Assembly (NCBI RefSeq): GCF_018070565.1
Contig: NZ_JAGPXL010000010.1
Location: 124,001-188,000 of the forward strand
Length of the DNA: 64,000 nucleotides
Direction: 5' to 3'
Source: Streptomyces sp. B93
GTDB lineage: Bacteria > Actinomycetota > Actinomycetes > Streptomycetales > Streptomycetaceae
In this document: positions 18,401 to 27,086 of the stretch, one piece after another
How the letters are laid out: each line of letters begins with the position of its first letter
Position numbering within the stretch: the first letter of the stretch is position 1
Notes under the pieces: model-generated
The model's database searches: none
Seen by the model: the letters and a program-made list of their open reading frames with translations, nothing else
What the model was told of the DNA's origin: nothing
Translations under genes and position numbers: made by a program

Positions 18401-18629
18401 CGGCCTGGCCTGGGAGGCCGCCGCACCCGGTGTGGTGTTCTCCGAGTCCTTCGACGGGAAGGGGAAGTCGGTGTCCCTGCCGGTGGGGCTGCCGAGCCGG
18501 TGGGACTTCGGCGGCGGCGTCAGCGAGACCGTCGGCGCGGGCTACCTCGCCACCTGGGACTCCGAGGCGCCCGGGTTCGCGCAGTGGCTGGCGAGGATGT
18601 CCCTGGCCTGCGGACTGGCGTCCTGCTGA
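12426..18629 (+). CDS. Secreted RHS/YD-repeat protein with unrecognised C-terminal tip
   Basis: A protein of 2067 residues. Signal peptide at 1-34 (TLTASLLTTIDGAAASPVASS). A SpvB/TcaB-like entry region follows, including FSWRYDLRVPPVPGGLAPAL. Many YD repeats run from about 840 to 1680 (GYDLLGRKTSAHDPDAG, YAYDPAGNITSITDHAAG). The RHS-associated core closes with LGAREYDPGLGRFLSADPVI and SDPDGL at 1791. RHS shells encapsulate a C-terminal polymorphic domain; here that tip is residues 1792-2067 (276 residues). It carries six Cys, and I match it to no known toxin. The next gene is 7 bases away on the opposite strand and is a regulator, so no immunity gene follows. The start has GAGGAGGGACGCC before ATG. 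Confidence 0.88.
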   Translation: MKLTHIVTVVAAGTLTASLLTTIDGAAASPVASSRQPVFEKPEPVRSVPVKVVRPDAPAPAGMPTGAPRRAATTWPTPAAATVDLPARTLTDAAALPVRVGPGSRGAPRKVRVEVLPRSRALEKGTDGVALSVTPADRAPDAGQARVRLVVDYSGFQDAHGGNWADRLTLTPLSGPGTAVLSARNDVRARAVTAEVDLARATTFAVTADTGGPTGDYAATSLAPSGSWQTDLSGGGFSWRYDLRVPPVPGGLAPALALSYSSQSVDGRVVAQNSQPSWVGEGWDLWPGYIERAYKPCADDLGGNNGQTKTGDLCWETDNATVASQALSGKLVKGGDGRWRPESDDGTRIERRTDGVNGDKDGQYWILTATDGTRYYYGLNRLPGWTNGDATTRSAWTAPVYGNDTDEPCHAATFAESACVRAYRWNLDYVVDVHGNSMSYFYAPETGKYGQNLGKSTASYTRGGVLSEIHYGTRTGQDYSQVPAKVVLTPADRCVSGTDCAQHTATTWPDVPWDLDCAGAACSDAQRTPSFWTTQRLARITTQVLGADGGYRSVDRWELTHTWPSPGDGTNAGLWLNKVKRTGLGRTTEVPLPAITFTGTMYENRVNSASDGLPKLNKPRMTAIDTESGGRISVTYAPVDCAPGTRPVPETNTRRCFPVRWAMPPAVEPVDDWFHKYVVAQVQEIDNLTGAAPTVTAYEYTGGAAWAWDDNPLVEPARRSWQDWRGYERVVVRTGDPRQDLDHPRLKTAHRYFRGMYGDRLNRAGGTKTPTVTDSTGTSTPDHRQYAGFERESITYLGDTATEVSGEISTPWSRQTATQGVLGTTLRAHQVESVRSVSRVRLADGDDRTTRVDTSYDDYGNVTRVDDHGDTGVTGDEECTTTSYAQNTATHLVSLPRRVVKESVACHSGDPVVPAVLADTRVLYDGHAYDAAPTRGLATRTESAESHSGSTPRYVATTTSYDGYGRALKTTDPLQRSTTTTYTQTKGLTTASTVTNALEHTQTTTLDPAWGLPTTVTDANDRKTSLGYDALGRLRTVYTPGRTAADGAPDLRYGYHVTDSGGPNWVSTDRLVAGGNTTTSYELFDGLLRPRQTQTPSPAAEGGWILTNTTYDSRGLTVRTDEPYYNKSAAGSFYQPPAGSVPGSTVTEFDGAGRVTATLQMAGNEEKWRTTTTHTGDSVTVVPPPGGTATTTVTDARGRVTALRQYHDRTAEGDADTTRYTYTKAGHLKTVTDPAGNVWTYGYDLLGRKTSAHDPDAGTTRTTYDDAGQPLTTTDGRGKTVARVHDDLGRVIETRLGSATGTLLTESEYDTLPGGKGVLTSATSYDHGDAYVTRTDELDDAGRPSRTTVTIPRVTGIEELAGDYPTTYTYKPDGSLSSRTLPALGDLAAETLTHTYTPLGLPHRLTGATTYVDATAYTELGEPSSVVLGPKPAPGQTSRQVTRWLSYDPTTRRLTQQQLTRVVDGSTTARKADYAYDPAGNITSITDHAAGSVADTQCYEYDHLRRVTQVWTQVSGCADTPSTGVVGGPAPYWQTFAHDLTGNRTRKTDKGLGGAADVTTAYHYPAPGPSADQPHTLTSATTGTDDTASYTYDDAGHTLTRPGPDGQQTLEWDDAGQLTGVTSGSGRTSYVHDAAGAPLLRRDPGKATLYVGDGEIVLDTGTGARTGRRYVSGVGTRTRADGLLYLDADHHGTAQVALRATDPASMDVRRLDLFGNPRTGTAGWRGGDRGFVGGTTNTATGLTRLGAREYDPGLGRFLSADPVIDPMDPQQMNGYAYANNNPASMSDPDGLKYFIDADGRYTAPGAAAKKYLGPARYRQILQREDNKARRVYPKKIDTAVPYGPKGLPLPKDVIERTLVPLGYEGSDRFTYRDAFRFAAQGEMQWSVTCQVLGGSPEDCKSSNAPWEFKKAAGWVREWSVSLCASGSLFGAGMEVCGGVDPHGIGYTRAVPVGADAELLRRGGKYAVGDVTRFPVRGGVSVRASNQSYAEQGGLAWEAAAPGVVFSESFDGKGKSVSLPVGLPSRWDFGGGVSETVGAGYLATWDSEAPGFAQWLARMSLACGLASC

Positions 18630-18635
18630 GCACCG

Positions 18636-21434
18636 TCAGTCGAAGTGGCCCAGCCGAGCCCGCTCGCGTCGGGCCCGGCCCGGGCTCGCCCGGTCGAGTT
18701 CGGCGATGCCCGCGCGCCAGTGGGCGGTGGCGTCGGGGAGGGCGCCGAAGGCGGCGTGGGCGTCGCCGAGGTGGATGTGGGTCTCGCCGACGCCCACCCG
18801 GTGGTCGAGGGCACGGCGGATGCGCAGGGCGTGGCCGTACGCCTCCAGCGCCTGGTCGCGGCGGAGTTCGAGGCGGTGGACGAGGCCCAGGCTGTCCCAG
18901 GCCGCGGCCTCGATCCGCTGGTCGCCGCTTGCCCTCGCCAGGTTCAGCGACTGGGTGCAGTAGTCCAGCGCCTCCGCGGAGGACCCCAGCTGGGCCAGGT
19001 CCCAGCCGACGTGGTTCAGCGCCTCCGCCTCGATGGCGCCCAGCCCGTGCTCCCGCACCAGCCGCAGCACGTCCCGGTCGTGGACGAGCGCGCTGCGCCA
19101 GTCGCCGCGGTCCTCGGCCACCGCGCCGAGCCCGCCCAGCGCGCGGGCCTCCGCCAGGGTGTCCCCGACGCGCCGGGCCGCCGCCACGGCCCGCTCCAGG
19201 TGGTGCACGGCGCCCGAAGGGTGGTCCAGGTGCCGCAGGGCGCGCCCGAGCAGTTGGTGGGCGTGGGCCAAGGACATCCCGTACGTCTCGTCCTCACCGG
19301 CCGCGAGGCTGGTGCGCAGGAGCACCTCCAGGCTGTGCCAGTCCGCGCTGGAGACCAGGAAGTCGGCCAGGCCCCAGCCGAGCTGCCAGCAGTGCCGGGC
19401 GAGGCCACGGGCCATGGCCAGCTCCGAGGCCGCCAGCAGGGTGTCCCGTTCCCGCACGAGCCACGCCTTCGCGTCGGCGGCCGAGGCGAAGGCGGTGACG
19501 ACGGTGCCCGCGGCGGGGGAGGGCAGGGGGATGGGCACGCGCGCGGGGTCGACGGTCCGGGCAGCGGCGTGGCTGGTCCGGTTGTAGTGGTCGAGCAGCC
19601 GCCGCACGGCCCGGTGCCGCTCCCCGGCGCCCAGCCGCGCGTCCGCCAGCTCGGCCGCGAACTCGTGGACCAGTTCATGGAGCGCCAGGCGCCCCCCGGA
19701 GACCCGGTTCACGATGTTGGTGGCCACCAGTTCGTCCACCCCGGCGGCGACTCCCGCCACGGGCCGCCCGGCGAGACTGGCCGCGGCCTCCATGGACAAC
19801 TCGTGCGTGGGGTGCAGTCCCAGCAGCTGGAAGACGTCGGCCGCCGCCTTCGACAGCGCGTCGAAGGACCAGGAGAACACGGCGCGCAGGTTGGTCCGCT
19901 CGTCGCTGCTGGACAGGGCGTCCAGCCGGGAACCGGCGGCGGCGAGCTGCGCGTCCAGCTCGGCGAGCGGCGCGTCGGGACGGGCCGCCGCCCTGGCCGC
20001 GACGACCGCCAGGGCCAGCGGCAGCCGGCCGGTGCGCTCCAGCAGCCGCGCCGTGGCCTCCGTGTCGGCGAGCACCTTGGACTCGCCGAGCCGCCGGCGC
20101 AGCATCTCCCGCGCCTCCGCCTCTGTCAGCGGGGCCAGCCGCACCCGTACGGCGCCGTCCGTCACGGCCAGCCCGAGCAGGTCGGCCCGGCTGGTGACGA
20201 GCACCCCGCAGCCGGGCTCGCCCGGCAGCAGGGGCCGGACCTGCTCGGCGCTGCGCGCGTCGTCGAGGACGATCAGCACGCGCTGTCCGTCGAGCAGGGA
20301 CCGGAACAGGCCCACCTGGTCCTCGGGGTCCTCGGGGATGCTCATCGTGGGGTGGCCAAGGGCGCGCAGCAGGGACGTCAGCGCCTGCTGCGGCGTGGTG
20401 ACGCTGGAGCTGGCGCCGCGCAGGTTCACCCACAGCTGACCGTCGGGGTAGCGGGAGACGACGCGGCGGGCCACGTGGATGGCCAGGGAGGTCTTGCCGA
20501 CGCCGGGCATGCCCGTGACGACGACCAGACCGGGCCGGTGGCCGTCGGCGCCGTCGAGGGCCGCCCGGGCGGTGGCGGTCTCGCCGTACCGGCCCGAGAA
20601 CGCGGCCCGCTCGGCGGGCAGCTGCCGGGGCACGGTGCGCTGGGTGACGGCGGTGACGGCCGGGGTCTCCTGGAGGAGTTCCTGGAGCGTGCGCTGCACC
20701 AGCTCGCCGGGCTCGACACCGAGTTCCTCCCGCAGGTGGACGCGGGCGCGGTGGAACGCCTCGATCGCCTCGGTGCGCCTGCCGGAGCCGTGCAGCGCCG
20801 ACATCAGCTGCGCCCACGGTTTCTCCCGCAGCGGCTGACGCGCTGTCAGTTCCAGGAGCGGTCCGATGGCCTCCGCGTACCGGCCGAGGGCCAGCGCCAC
20901 GTCGATGCGGCGCTCCTCCAGCTGGCGCCGCTGCTCGGTCAGGACGGGGAGGTGACGCCGGTGCAGCAGGTCGGAGGGCACATCGGCGAGCGGGGCGCCC
21001 CGCCAGACGGCCAAGGCCTCGTCCAGCGCCGCGAGTTCCCTGGTGAGGTCGCCTTCCTCGCGGGCGGTGTCCGCGCGCTGTCGGAGCGCCGTCCACCGGC
21101 TCAGGTCCGTGGCGCCGGGCGGGGCGGCGAGCCGGTAGCCGTCGCCGTCGGTGGCGACGGCGTCGGCGAGGCCCGCGCCGGCCAGACCGCGCCGCAGCCG
21201 GAGCACCAGCTGGTGGACGGCGTTCACGGGCCGGGCCGGTGCCTGGCCGGCGTAGACGGCCTCGGCGAGCAGTGTGGACGGCACGGACTCCCCGTCGGCG
21301 AGGATCAGCGCCGCCATGACGACGCGGCACTTCGGGGAGCCGATCGTCACCGCCCGGTCCGCGCCACGGACCAGCAGGGGGCCCAGCACGCCGTAGGTGG
21401 GGGCCGCCCCCGCTTCCTTCTCGTTCCCGTTCAT
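18636..21434 (-). CDS. AfsR-family regulator (BTAD, NB-ARC, TPR)
   Basis: A protein of 932 residues with the full AfsR layout. A winged-helix DNA-binding domain spans about 12-105 (TYGVLGPLLV...GSPKCRVVMAALILA), a BTAD spans 110-255, and an NB-ARC STAND ATPase has the P-loop GMPGVGKT near 306-313 and Walker B LIVLDDA. TPR repeats run from about 650 to the end. AfsR-type proteins activate secondary metabolism or differentiation genes after a signal triggers their ATPase switch. The ATG at 21434 sits 10 residues before the conserved YGVLGPL; an upstream in-frame GTG cannot be excluded. It diverges from a second AfsR-like gene across 87 bases, so shared control is likely. Targets unknown. Confidence 0.88.
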   Translation of the reverse strand: MNGNEKEAGAAPTYGVLGPLLVRGADRAVTIGSPKCRVVMAALILADGESVPSTLLAEAVYAGQAPARPVNAVHQLVLRLRRGLAGAGLADAVATDGDGYRLAAPPGATDLSRWTALRQRADTAREEGDLTRELAALDEALAVWRGAPLADVPSDLLHRRHLPVLTEQRRQLEERRIDVALALGRYAEAIGPLLELTARQPLREKPWAQLMSALHGSGRRTEAIEAFHRARVHLREELGVEPGELVQRTLQELLQETPAVTAVTQRTVPRQLPAERAAFSGRYGETATARAALDGADGHRPGLVVVTGMPGVGKTSLAIHVARRVVSRYPDGQLWVNLRGASSSVTTPQQALTSLLRALGHPTMSIPEDPEDQVGLFRSLLDGQRVLIVLDDARSAEQVRPLLPGEPGCGVLVTSRADLLGLAVTDGAVRVRLAPLTEAEAREMLRRRLGESKVLADTEATARLLERTGRLPLALAVVAARAAARPDAPLAELDAQLAAAGSRLDALSSSDERTNLRAVFSWSFDALSKAAADVFQLLGLHPTHELSMEAAASLAGRPVAGVAAGVDELVATNIVNRVSGGRLALHELVHEFAAELADARLGAGERHRAVRRLLDHYNRTSHAAARTVDPARVPIPLPSPAAGTVVTAFASAADAKAWLVRERDTLLAASELAMARGLARHCWQLGWGLADFLVSSADWHSLEVLLRTSLAAGEDETYGMSLAHAHQLLGRALRHLDHPSGAVHHLERAVAAARRVGDTLAEARALGGLGAVAEDRGDWRSALVHDRDVLRLVREHGLGAIEAEALNHVGWDLAQLGSSAEALDYCTQSLNLARASGDQRIEAAAWDSLGLVHRLELRRDQALEAYGHALRIRRALDHRVGVGETHIHLGDAHAAFGALPDATAHWRAGIAELDRASPGRARRERARLGHFD

Positions 21435-21521
21435 GGTCCGTCCACAGGCGAATCGCACCCCTCGACCCACATCGCAGCGCGCTGAGATCGAAGTGTAAGA
21501 GCGCGAAGCGACAGTGGTGCC

Positions 21522-23018
21522 ATGCGAATTGCCATCCTGGGGCCGGTTTCCCTGGTCGTCGGAGACGAGGCGCGCACGGTCCGGGCGACGAACTCGCGCA
21601 CCCTGCTGGCGCAGCTGTCGCTCCGGGCGGGCCGGACGGTCCCGACGTCGGAACTGACCACCGCCCTGTGGGGGTTCGAGCCGCCCGCGCACGCGCGCCG
21701 GGCGACCCAGCTCGCCGTCACCCGGCTGAGGTCGGTCCTCGCCCCCTTCGGCGCGCGGGGCCTGGTCCGCACCCGCGCCGACGGCTATCTGCTCGACATC
21801 GCCCCGCACGACGTCGACCTCGGCGCCTTCGAGGAGGAACTGCGGACGGCGGCAGCCGCCCGCGCGGCGCGCGACGCCGGGGCGGAACTGCGCGCCCTCG
21901 AAGGCGCCCTCGGGCTCTGGCGGGGCGACGCCCTCGCCGATGTGCACGCGCAGGCGCTCACCGCCGACCGGCACCGGCTCGACGAGCAGCGCCTCCAGGC
22001 CGTCGAGCGGCGCAACGACCTGCTGCTGGCGAGCGGCCGGGGCGCGGAGCTGCTGGCGGACCTCGGCGAGCTGACCGCACGGCACCCGGCCCGTGAACGG
22101 TTCTGGGCGCAGTACGTCCGCGCGCTGCGGAGCGCCCGGCGCCGGTCGGAGGCGCTGGAGGCGTACGAGACGGTCCGGCGGCGGCTGGTCCGGGAACTCG
22201 GCGTCGCGCCCGGCCCGGAGCTGCGCGCGCTCCACGCGGAACTGCTCGGCGGCCCCGCGAGGGAGGCGGGGGCCGGGCGCCCGGCGACGCCCCCGGTGCC
22301 GCGGCAGCTGCCGGGGGCGGTGCCGGGCTTCGTCGGCCGGGCCGGTGACGTCGCCCGCCTCGACGCCCTCCTGCCCCGGCCGGGCGCGACGGGTCCCGCG
22401 GTCGCCGTCGTCACCGGGGGCCACGGCATCGGCAAGACCTCCCTCGTACGGCACTGGGCGCGGCGCGTGGCGGACGACTTCCCCGACGGCCAGCTCTGGA
22501 TCAGCCTGCACGGCTCCGACGACCGGCGGACGCTCACCGCGGACGAGGCGACCGGCTGGCTCGTGCGTGCCCTCGGGGGCGGCCCCTGCGACCGGCCGGT
22601 ACCGCTGGACGAACGCGCCGCGCTCGTGCGCTCCCTCGCGGACGGCCGACGGCTGCTGATCGTCGTCGACGACGTCCGCTACGAGGAACAGGTGGCGCCC
22701 CTGCTCCCGGGGACGGGCGGCTCGATGGTCGTCGTCACCGGCCGCGCCCCGCTCCTGGGCCTGTTCACCCGGCACGGCGCCGCGTCGGTCCCGCTCGCCC
22801 CCCTGACCGCGGCCGAGGCGCGCGCCCTGCTCGCCCGCAGGCTGGGCACCGCGCCGGTGGCGGCGGAGCCGCTGGCCGCCGACGCGCTGGTGGCACGGTG
22901 CGCGGGCCTCCCGCTCGCGCTGGCGGACGCGGCGGGCCGGGTGTCGTCCGGGCGCTGCGGCACCCTGCGCGACGCCCTCGACGAGATCTCCGGGGACGGA
23001 TGTCTGACGCGTCCCTGA
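21522..23018 (+). CDS. AfsR/SARP-like regulator with truncated STAND module
   Basis: A protein of 498 residues. The N-terminal OmpR-type winged helix (1-95, MRIAILGPVSLVVGDEARTV) and BTAD (100-250) define a SARP. An NB-ARC region follows, with P-loop GGHGIGKT near 300 and Walker B LLIVVDDV. The protein stops after the ARC helix (CAGLPLALADAAG), with no TPR sensor. It is about half the length of its divergent neighbour at 18636. It could be a constitutive or partner-dependent form. No ribosome-binding site is obvious before the ATG. Confidence 0.82.
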   Translation: MRIAILGPVSLVVGDEARTVRATNSRTLLAQLSLRAGRTVPTSELTTALWGFEPPAHARRATQLAVTRLRSVLAPFGARGLVRTRADGYLLDIAPHDVDLGAFEEELRTAAAARAARDAGAELRALEGALGLWRGDALADVHAQALTADRHRLDEQRLQAVERRNDLLLASGRGAELLADLGELTARHPARERFWAQYVRALRSARRRSEALEAYETVRRRLVRELGVAPGPELRALHAELLGGPAREAGAGRPATPPVPRQLPGAVPGFVGRAGDVARLDALLPRPGATGPAVAVVTGGHGIGKTSLVRHWARRVADDFPDGQLWISLHGSDDRRTLTADEATGWLVRALGGGPCDRPVPLDERAALVRSLADGRRLLIVVDDVRYEEQVAPLLPGTGGSMVVVTGRAPLLGLFTRHGAASVPLAPLTAAEARALLARRLGTAPVAAEPLAADALVARCAGLPLALADAAGRVSSGRCGTLRDALDEISGDGCLTRP

Positions 23019-23028
23019 CCAACTTCAG

Positions 23029-23078
23029 ACTTGGACTCATTCCTTTTCTTGAATCATTCGTGTTTGAGGCGGTAGGTT
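23029..23078 (+). promoter_or_regulatory. furA promoter and candidate FurA box
   Basis: ACTTGGACT at 23029-23037 is followed by TTGAAT (23049-23054) and TAGGTT (23073-23078) with 18-base spacing. Transcription from this -10 would begin at about the A of the furA ATG, giving a leaderless mRNA, as reported for furA of mycobacteria. The same ACTTGGACT sequence recurs in inverse orientation before katG (23539-23547), which suggests a shared operator. Confidence 0.5.
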
Positions 23079-23085
23079 CTGCGGC

Positions 23086-23526
23086 ATGACCGCACCTCGG
23101 ACTCCGCAGACCCCGGCCGACGCCCTGCGCGGCGCGGGCCTGCGGGTCACGTCCGCGCGTGTCGCCCTGCTGGAGACCGTCCGCCGCGGTGACCACCTGG
23201 GTGTCGAGGCCATAGCCGCCGGAGTGCGCGAGCGCGTCGGCCAGGTCTCGCTCCAGGCCGTGTACGACGCCCTGCACGCGCTCACCGCGGCGGGGCTGGT
23301 GCGCCGTATCGAGCCGCCCGGCAGTCCCGCGCGCTACGAGGGCCGTGTCGGGGACAACCACCACCACCTGGTGTGCAGGTCGTGCGGGGCCGTCGCCGAT
23401 GTCGACTGCGCGGTCGGCGAGGCACCCTGTCTGACCGCTTGTGACGATCACGGCTTCACGGTCGACGAGGCCGAGGTCATCTACTGGGGCCTGTGCCCCG
23501 CCTGTTCCACCACCCGCAGTTCCTGA
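23086..23526 (+). CDS. furA: FurA-type redox/metal repressor of katG
   Basis: A protein of 146 residues of the Fur family. A winged helix (about 10-80, GLRVTSARVALLETV, SLQAVYDALHALTAAGLV) precedes a dimerisation/metal domain with the ligand cluster GDNHHHLVCRSCGAVADVD and the terminal CPAC. The paired CxxC motifs fit a structural zinc site. Placement directly before katG with a 39-base gap matches the actinobacterial furA-katG (furS-cpeB, furA-catC) arrangement, in which the protein represses both genes until peroxide or metal loss releases it. Confidence 0.92.
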   Translation: MTAPRTPQTPADALRGAGLRVTSARVALLETVRRGDHLGVEAIAAGVRERVGQVSLQAVYDALHALTAAGLVRRIEPPGSPARYEGRVGDNHHHLVCRSCGAVADVDCAVGEAPCLTACDDHGFTVDEAEVIYWGLCPACSTTRSS

Positions 23527-23535
23527 ACACCGTAG

Positions 23536-25782
<2,247 letters not shown>

Positions 25783-25804
25783 GCGTTCCCGGCCGGTATG
25801 GCGT

Positions 25805-25848
25805 GGCCGAGACTCGTCTCCCTCCCCCGAAGGAGACGAGTCTCGGCC
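25805..25848. terminator. Hairpin terminator between katG and convergent gene
   Basis: A 17-bp perfect stem, GGCCGAGACTCGTCTCC pairing with its complement at 25832-25848, with a 10-base C-rich loop. It ends 55 bases before the stop of the convergent metallopeptidase gene. There is no T-tract, as is usual for Streptomyces. Confidence 0.8.
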
Positions 25849-25903
25849 GCTCCCCCGGTGCCGGACCATGGTCCAGGCGCCCGTGCGGCGCGGCCCCGTG
25901 CTG

Positions 25904-26992
25904 TCACCAGCACATGACGGCCGTCTCGCCCGAACCCCAGCTGGAGTACAGGCGCACACGGACGAAGTAGCGGCGGCCCTTGACGAGCCTGGCCCTCACG
26001 GCGGCGTTGCGTTCGGTGCCGCCGTCGTCCTGTCCGGCGAGGTAGCGGGGCTCCCCGTCCCGCTCCTCGAAGACCACCAGCACCGTGTCACCGTCGCCGA
26101 AGGTGCCCACCGTGTACTCACGGGTCTCCGGCGGCTCCACCAGGAAGTCGGCCTGCTCACCGGCGCCCAGCCGCAGCGGCGCCGAACGGAACGGCACCAG
26201 CGCGGGCGGCAGCGGCCCGCCGAGCGGCGGATACCAGCGGAGCACGAACTCCTTGTCCGACGGCGACAGCGTGCCCGGCGGGTTCAGCCCCGCGAGACGG
26301 AACTGCTCCGGCTCCAGGATCAGCCCCGGCGGGAACGGATACTCCATGATCGACAGCGGGTCCCAGGCGGACCCGTTGACCTCGTCGGCCTCCAGCTTCC
26401 GCAGGATGTTGAAGAACGTCCGCTCCCGGCTCCAGAAGTTCGGCGGACCCGCCAGCTCCGTGAACACGGCCTCGTCGTCCCAGTGGATCCCGGCGAACGG
26501 GCTCTGGTGCTCGTGCAGCATGCCGAGCGCGTGCCCGATCTCGTGCAGGGCCGTCGCGCGCTCACCCGGCGCGGTCAGGTCCCAGCCGAAGTTCATCGTC
26601 CGATCCCCGGTCCCGACCCACAGCGCGTCCTTGCCGACGGTCGACCAGGAGCCGTCGCCGGACTGGAACCCGATCCGCAGCTCGGCCTCCGAGCGGTCAC
26701 CGACCTCCACGAAGGACAGGCCCACCCCGAGGCTCTGCCACTCCGCGAAGCACTCCCGCACCACGTCCTGCTGCTCCTTGGCGCCGACCCACGACACCCG
26801 CCGGGCCTCCCCGGTGCCGGGTACGGCGATCACGGACGCGTCGGAGTCACGGTCGAAGAAGCAGTAGTGCAGGACCGTGCCGTTGACCCACATCCGGTGA
26901 CCGTGGACCAGCGCACCGAGCCGCTCGGCGGTCAGCCCCGGGGCGAACACGGGGGCCGACGCCTGCGCGAGGGAGCAGTAGCGTCCGGTCAT
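25904..26992 (-). CDS. Astacin-like zinc metallopeptidase without signal peptide
   Basis: A protein of 362 residues. An astacin/M12A-type catalytic domain spans about residues 45-255. The zinc motif HEIGHALGMLHE gives three His ligands and the catalytic Glu, and a Met-turn is seen in LSIMEYPFPP. The remaining 100 residues form a beta-rich tail (YTVGTFGDGDTVLVVFEE...RYFVRVRLYSSWG) like a prepeptidase C-terminal or sugar-binding module. Most astacins are secreted, yet no signal peptide is visible (MTGRYCSLAQASAPVF). It is divergent from a LuxR-type regulator across 94 bases that contain a long inverted repeat. Confidence 0.82.
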   Translation of the reverse strand: MTGRYCSLAQASAPVFAPGLTAERLGALVHGHRMWVNGTVLHYCFFDRDSDASVIAVPGTGEARRVSWVGAKEQQDVVRECFAEWQSLGVGLSFVEVGDRSEAELRIGFQSGDGSWSTVGKDALWVGTGDRTMNFGWDLTAPGERATALHEIGHALGMLHEHQSPFAGIHWDDEAVFTELAGPPNFWSRERTFFNILRKLEADEVNGSAWDPLSIMEYPFPPGLILEPEQFRLAGLNPPGTLSPSDKEFVLRWYPPLGGPLPPALVPFRSAPLRLGAGEQADFLVEPPETREYTVGTFGDGDTVLVVFEERDGEPRYLAGQDDGGTERNAAVRARLVKGRRYFVRVRLYSSWGSGETAVMCW

Positions 26993-27027
26993 GCGCCAAG
27001 AGTGGCCGGACCGCCTCCCGTACGCCT

Positions 27028-27078
27028 GAGTCGAGGGCTACTCAAGTCGCCCTGTATCAGAACTGAGTAGCCCGACTC
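27028..27078. promoter_or_regulatory. Long inverted repeat in divergent promoter region
   Basis: GAGTCGAGGGCTACTCA (27028-27044) and TGAGTAGCCCGACTC (27064-27078) are reverse complements apart from a two-base AG insertion. Each arm also contains its own GAGT/ACTC symmetry. The pair fills most of the gap between the metallopeptidase and LuxR-type genes, so it is a good operator candidate for a dimeric or tetrameric regulator, plausibly the adjacent LuxR protein. Confidence 0.55.
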
Positions 27079-27086
27079 CTGTTGTC

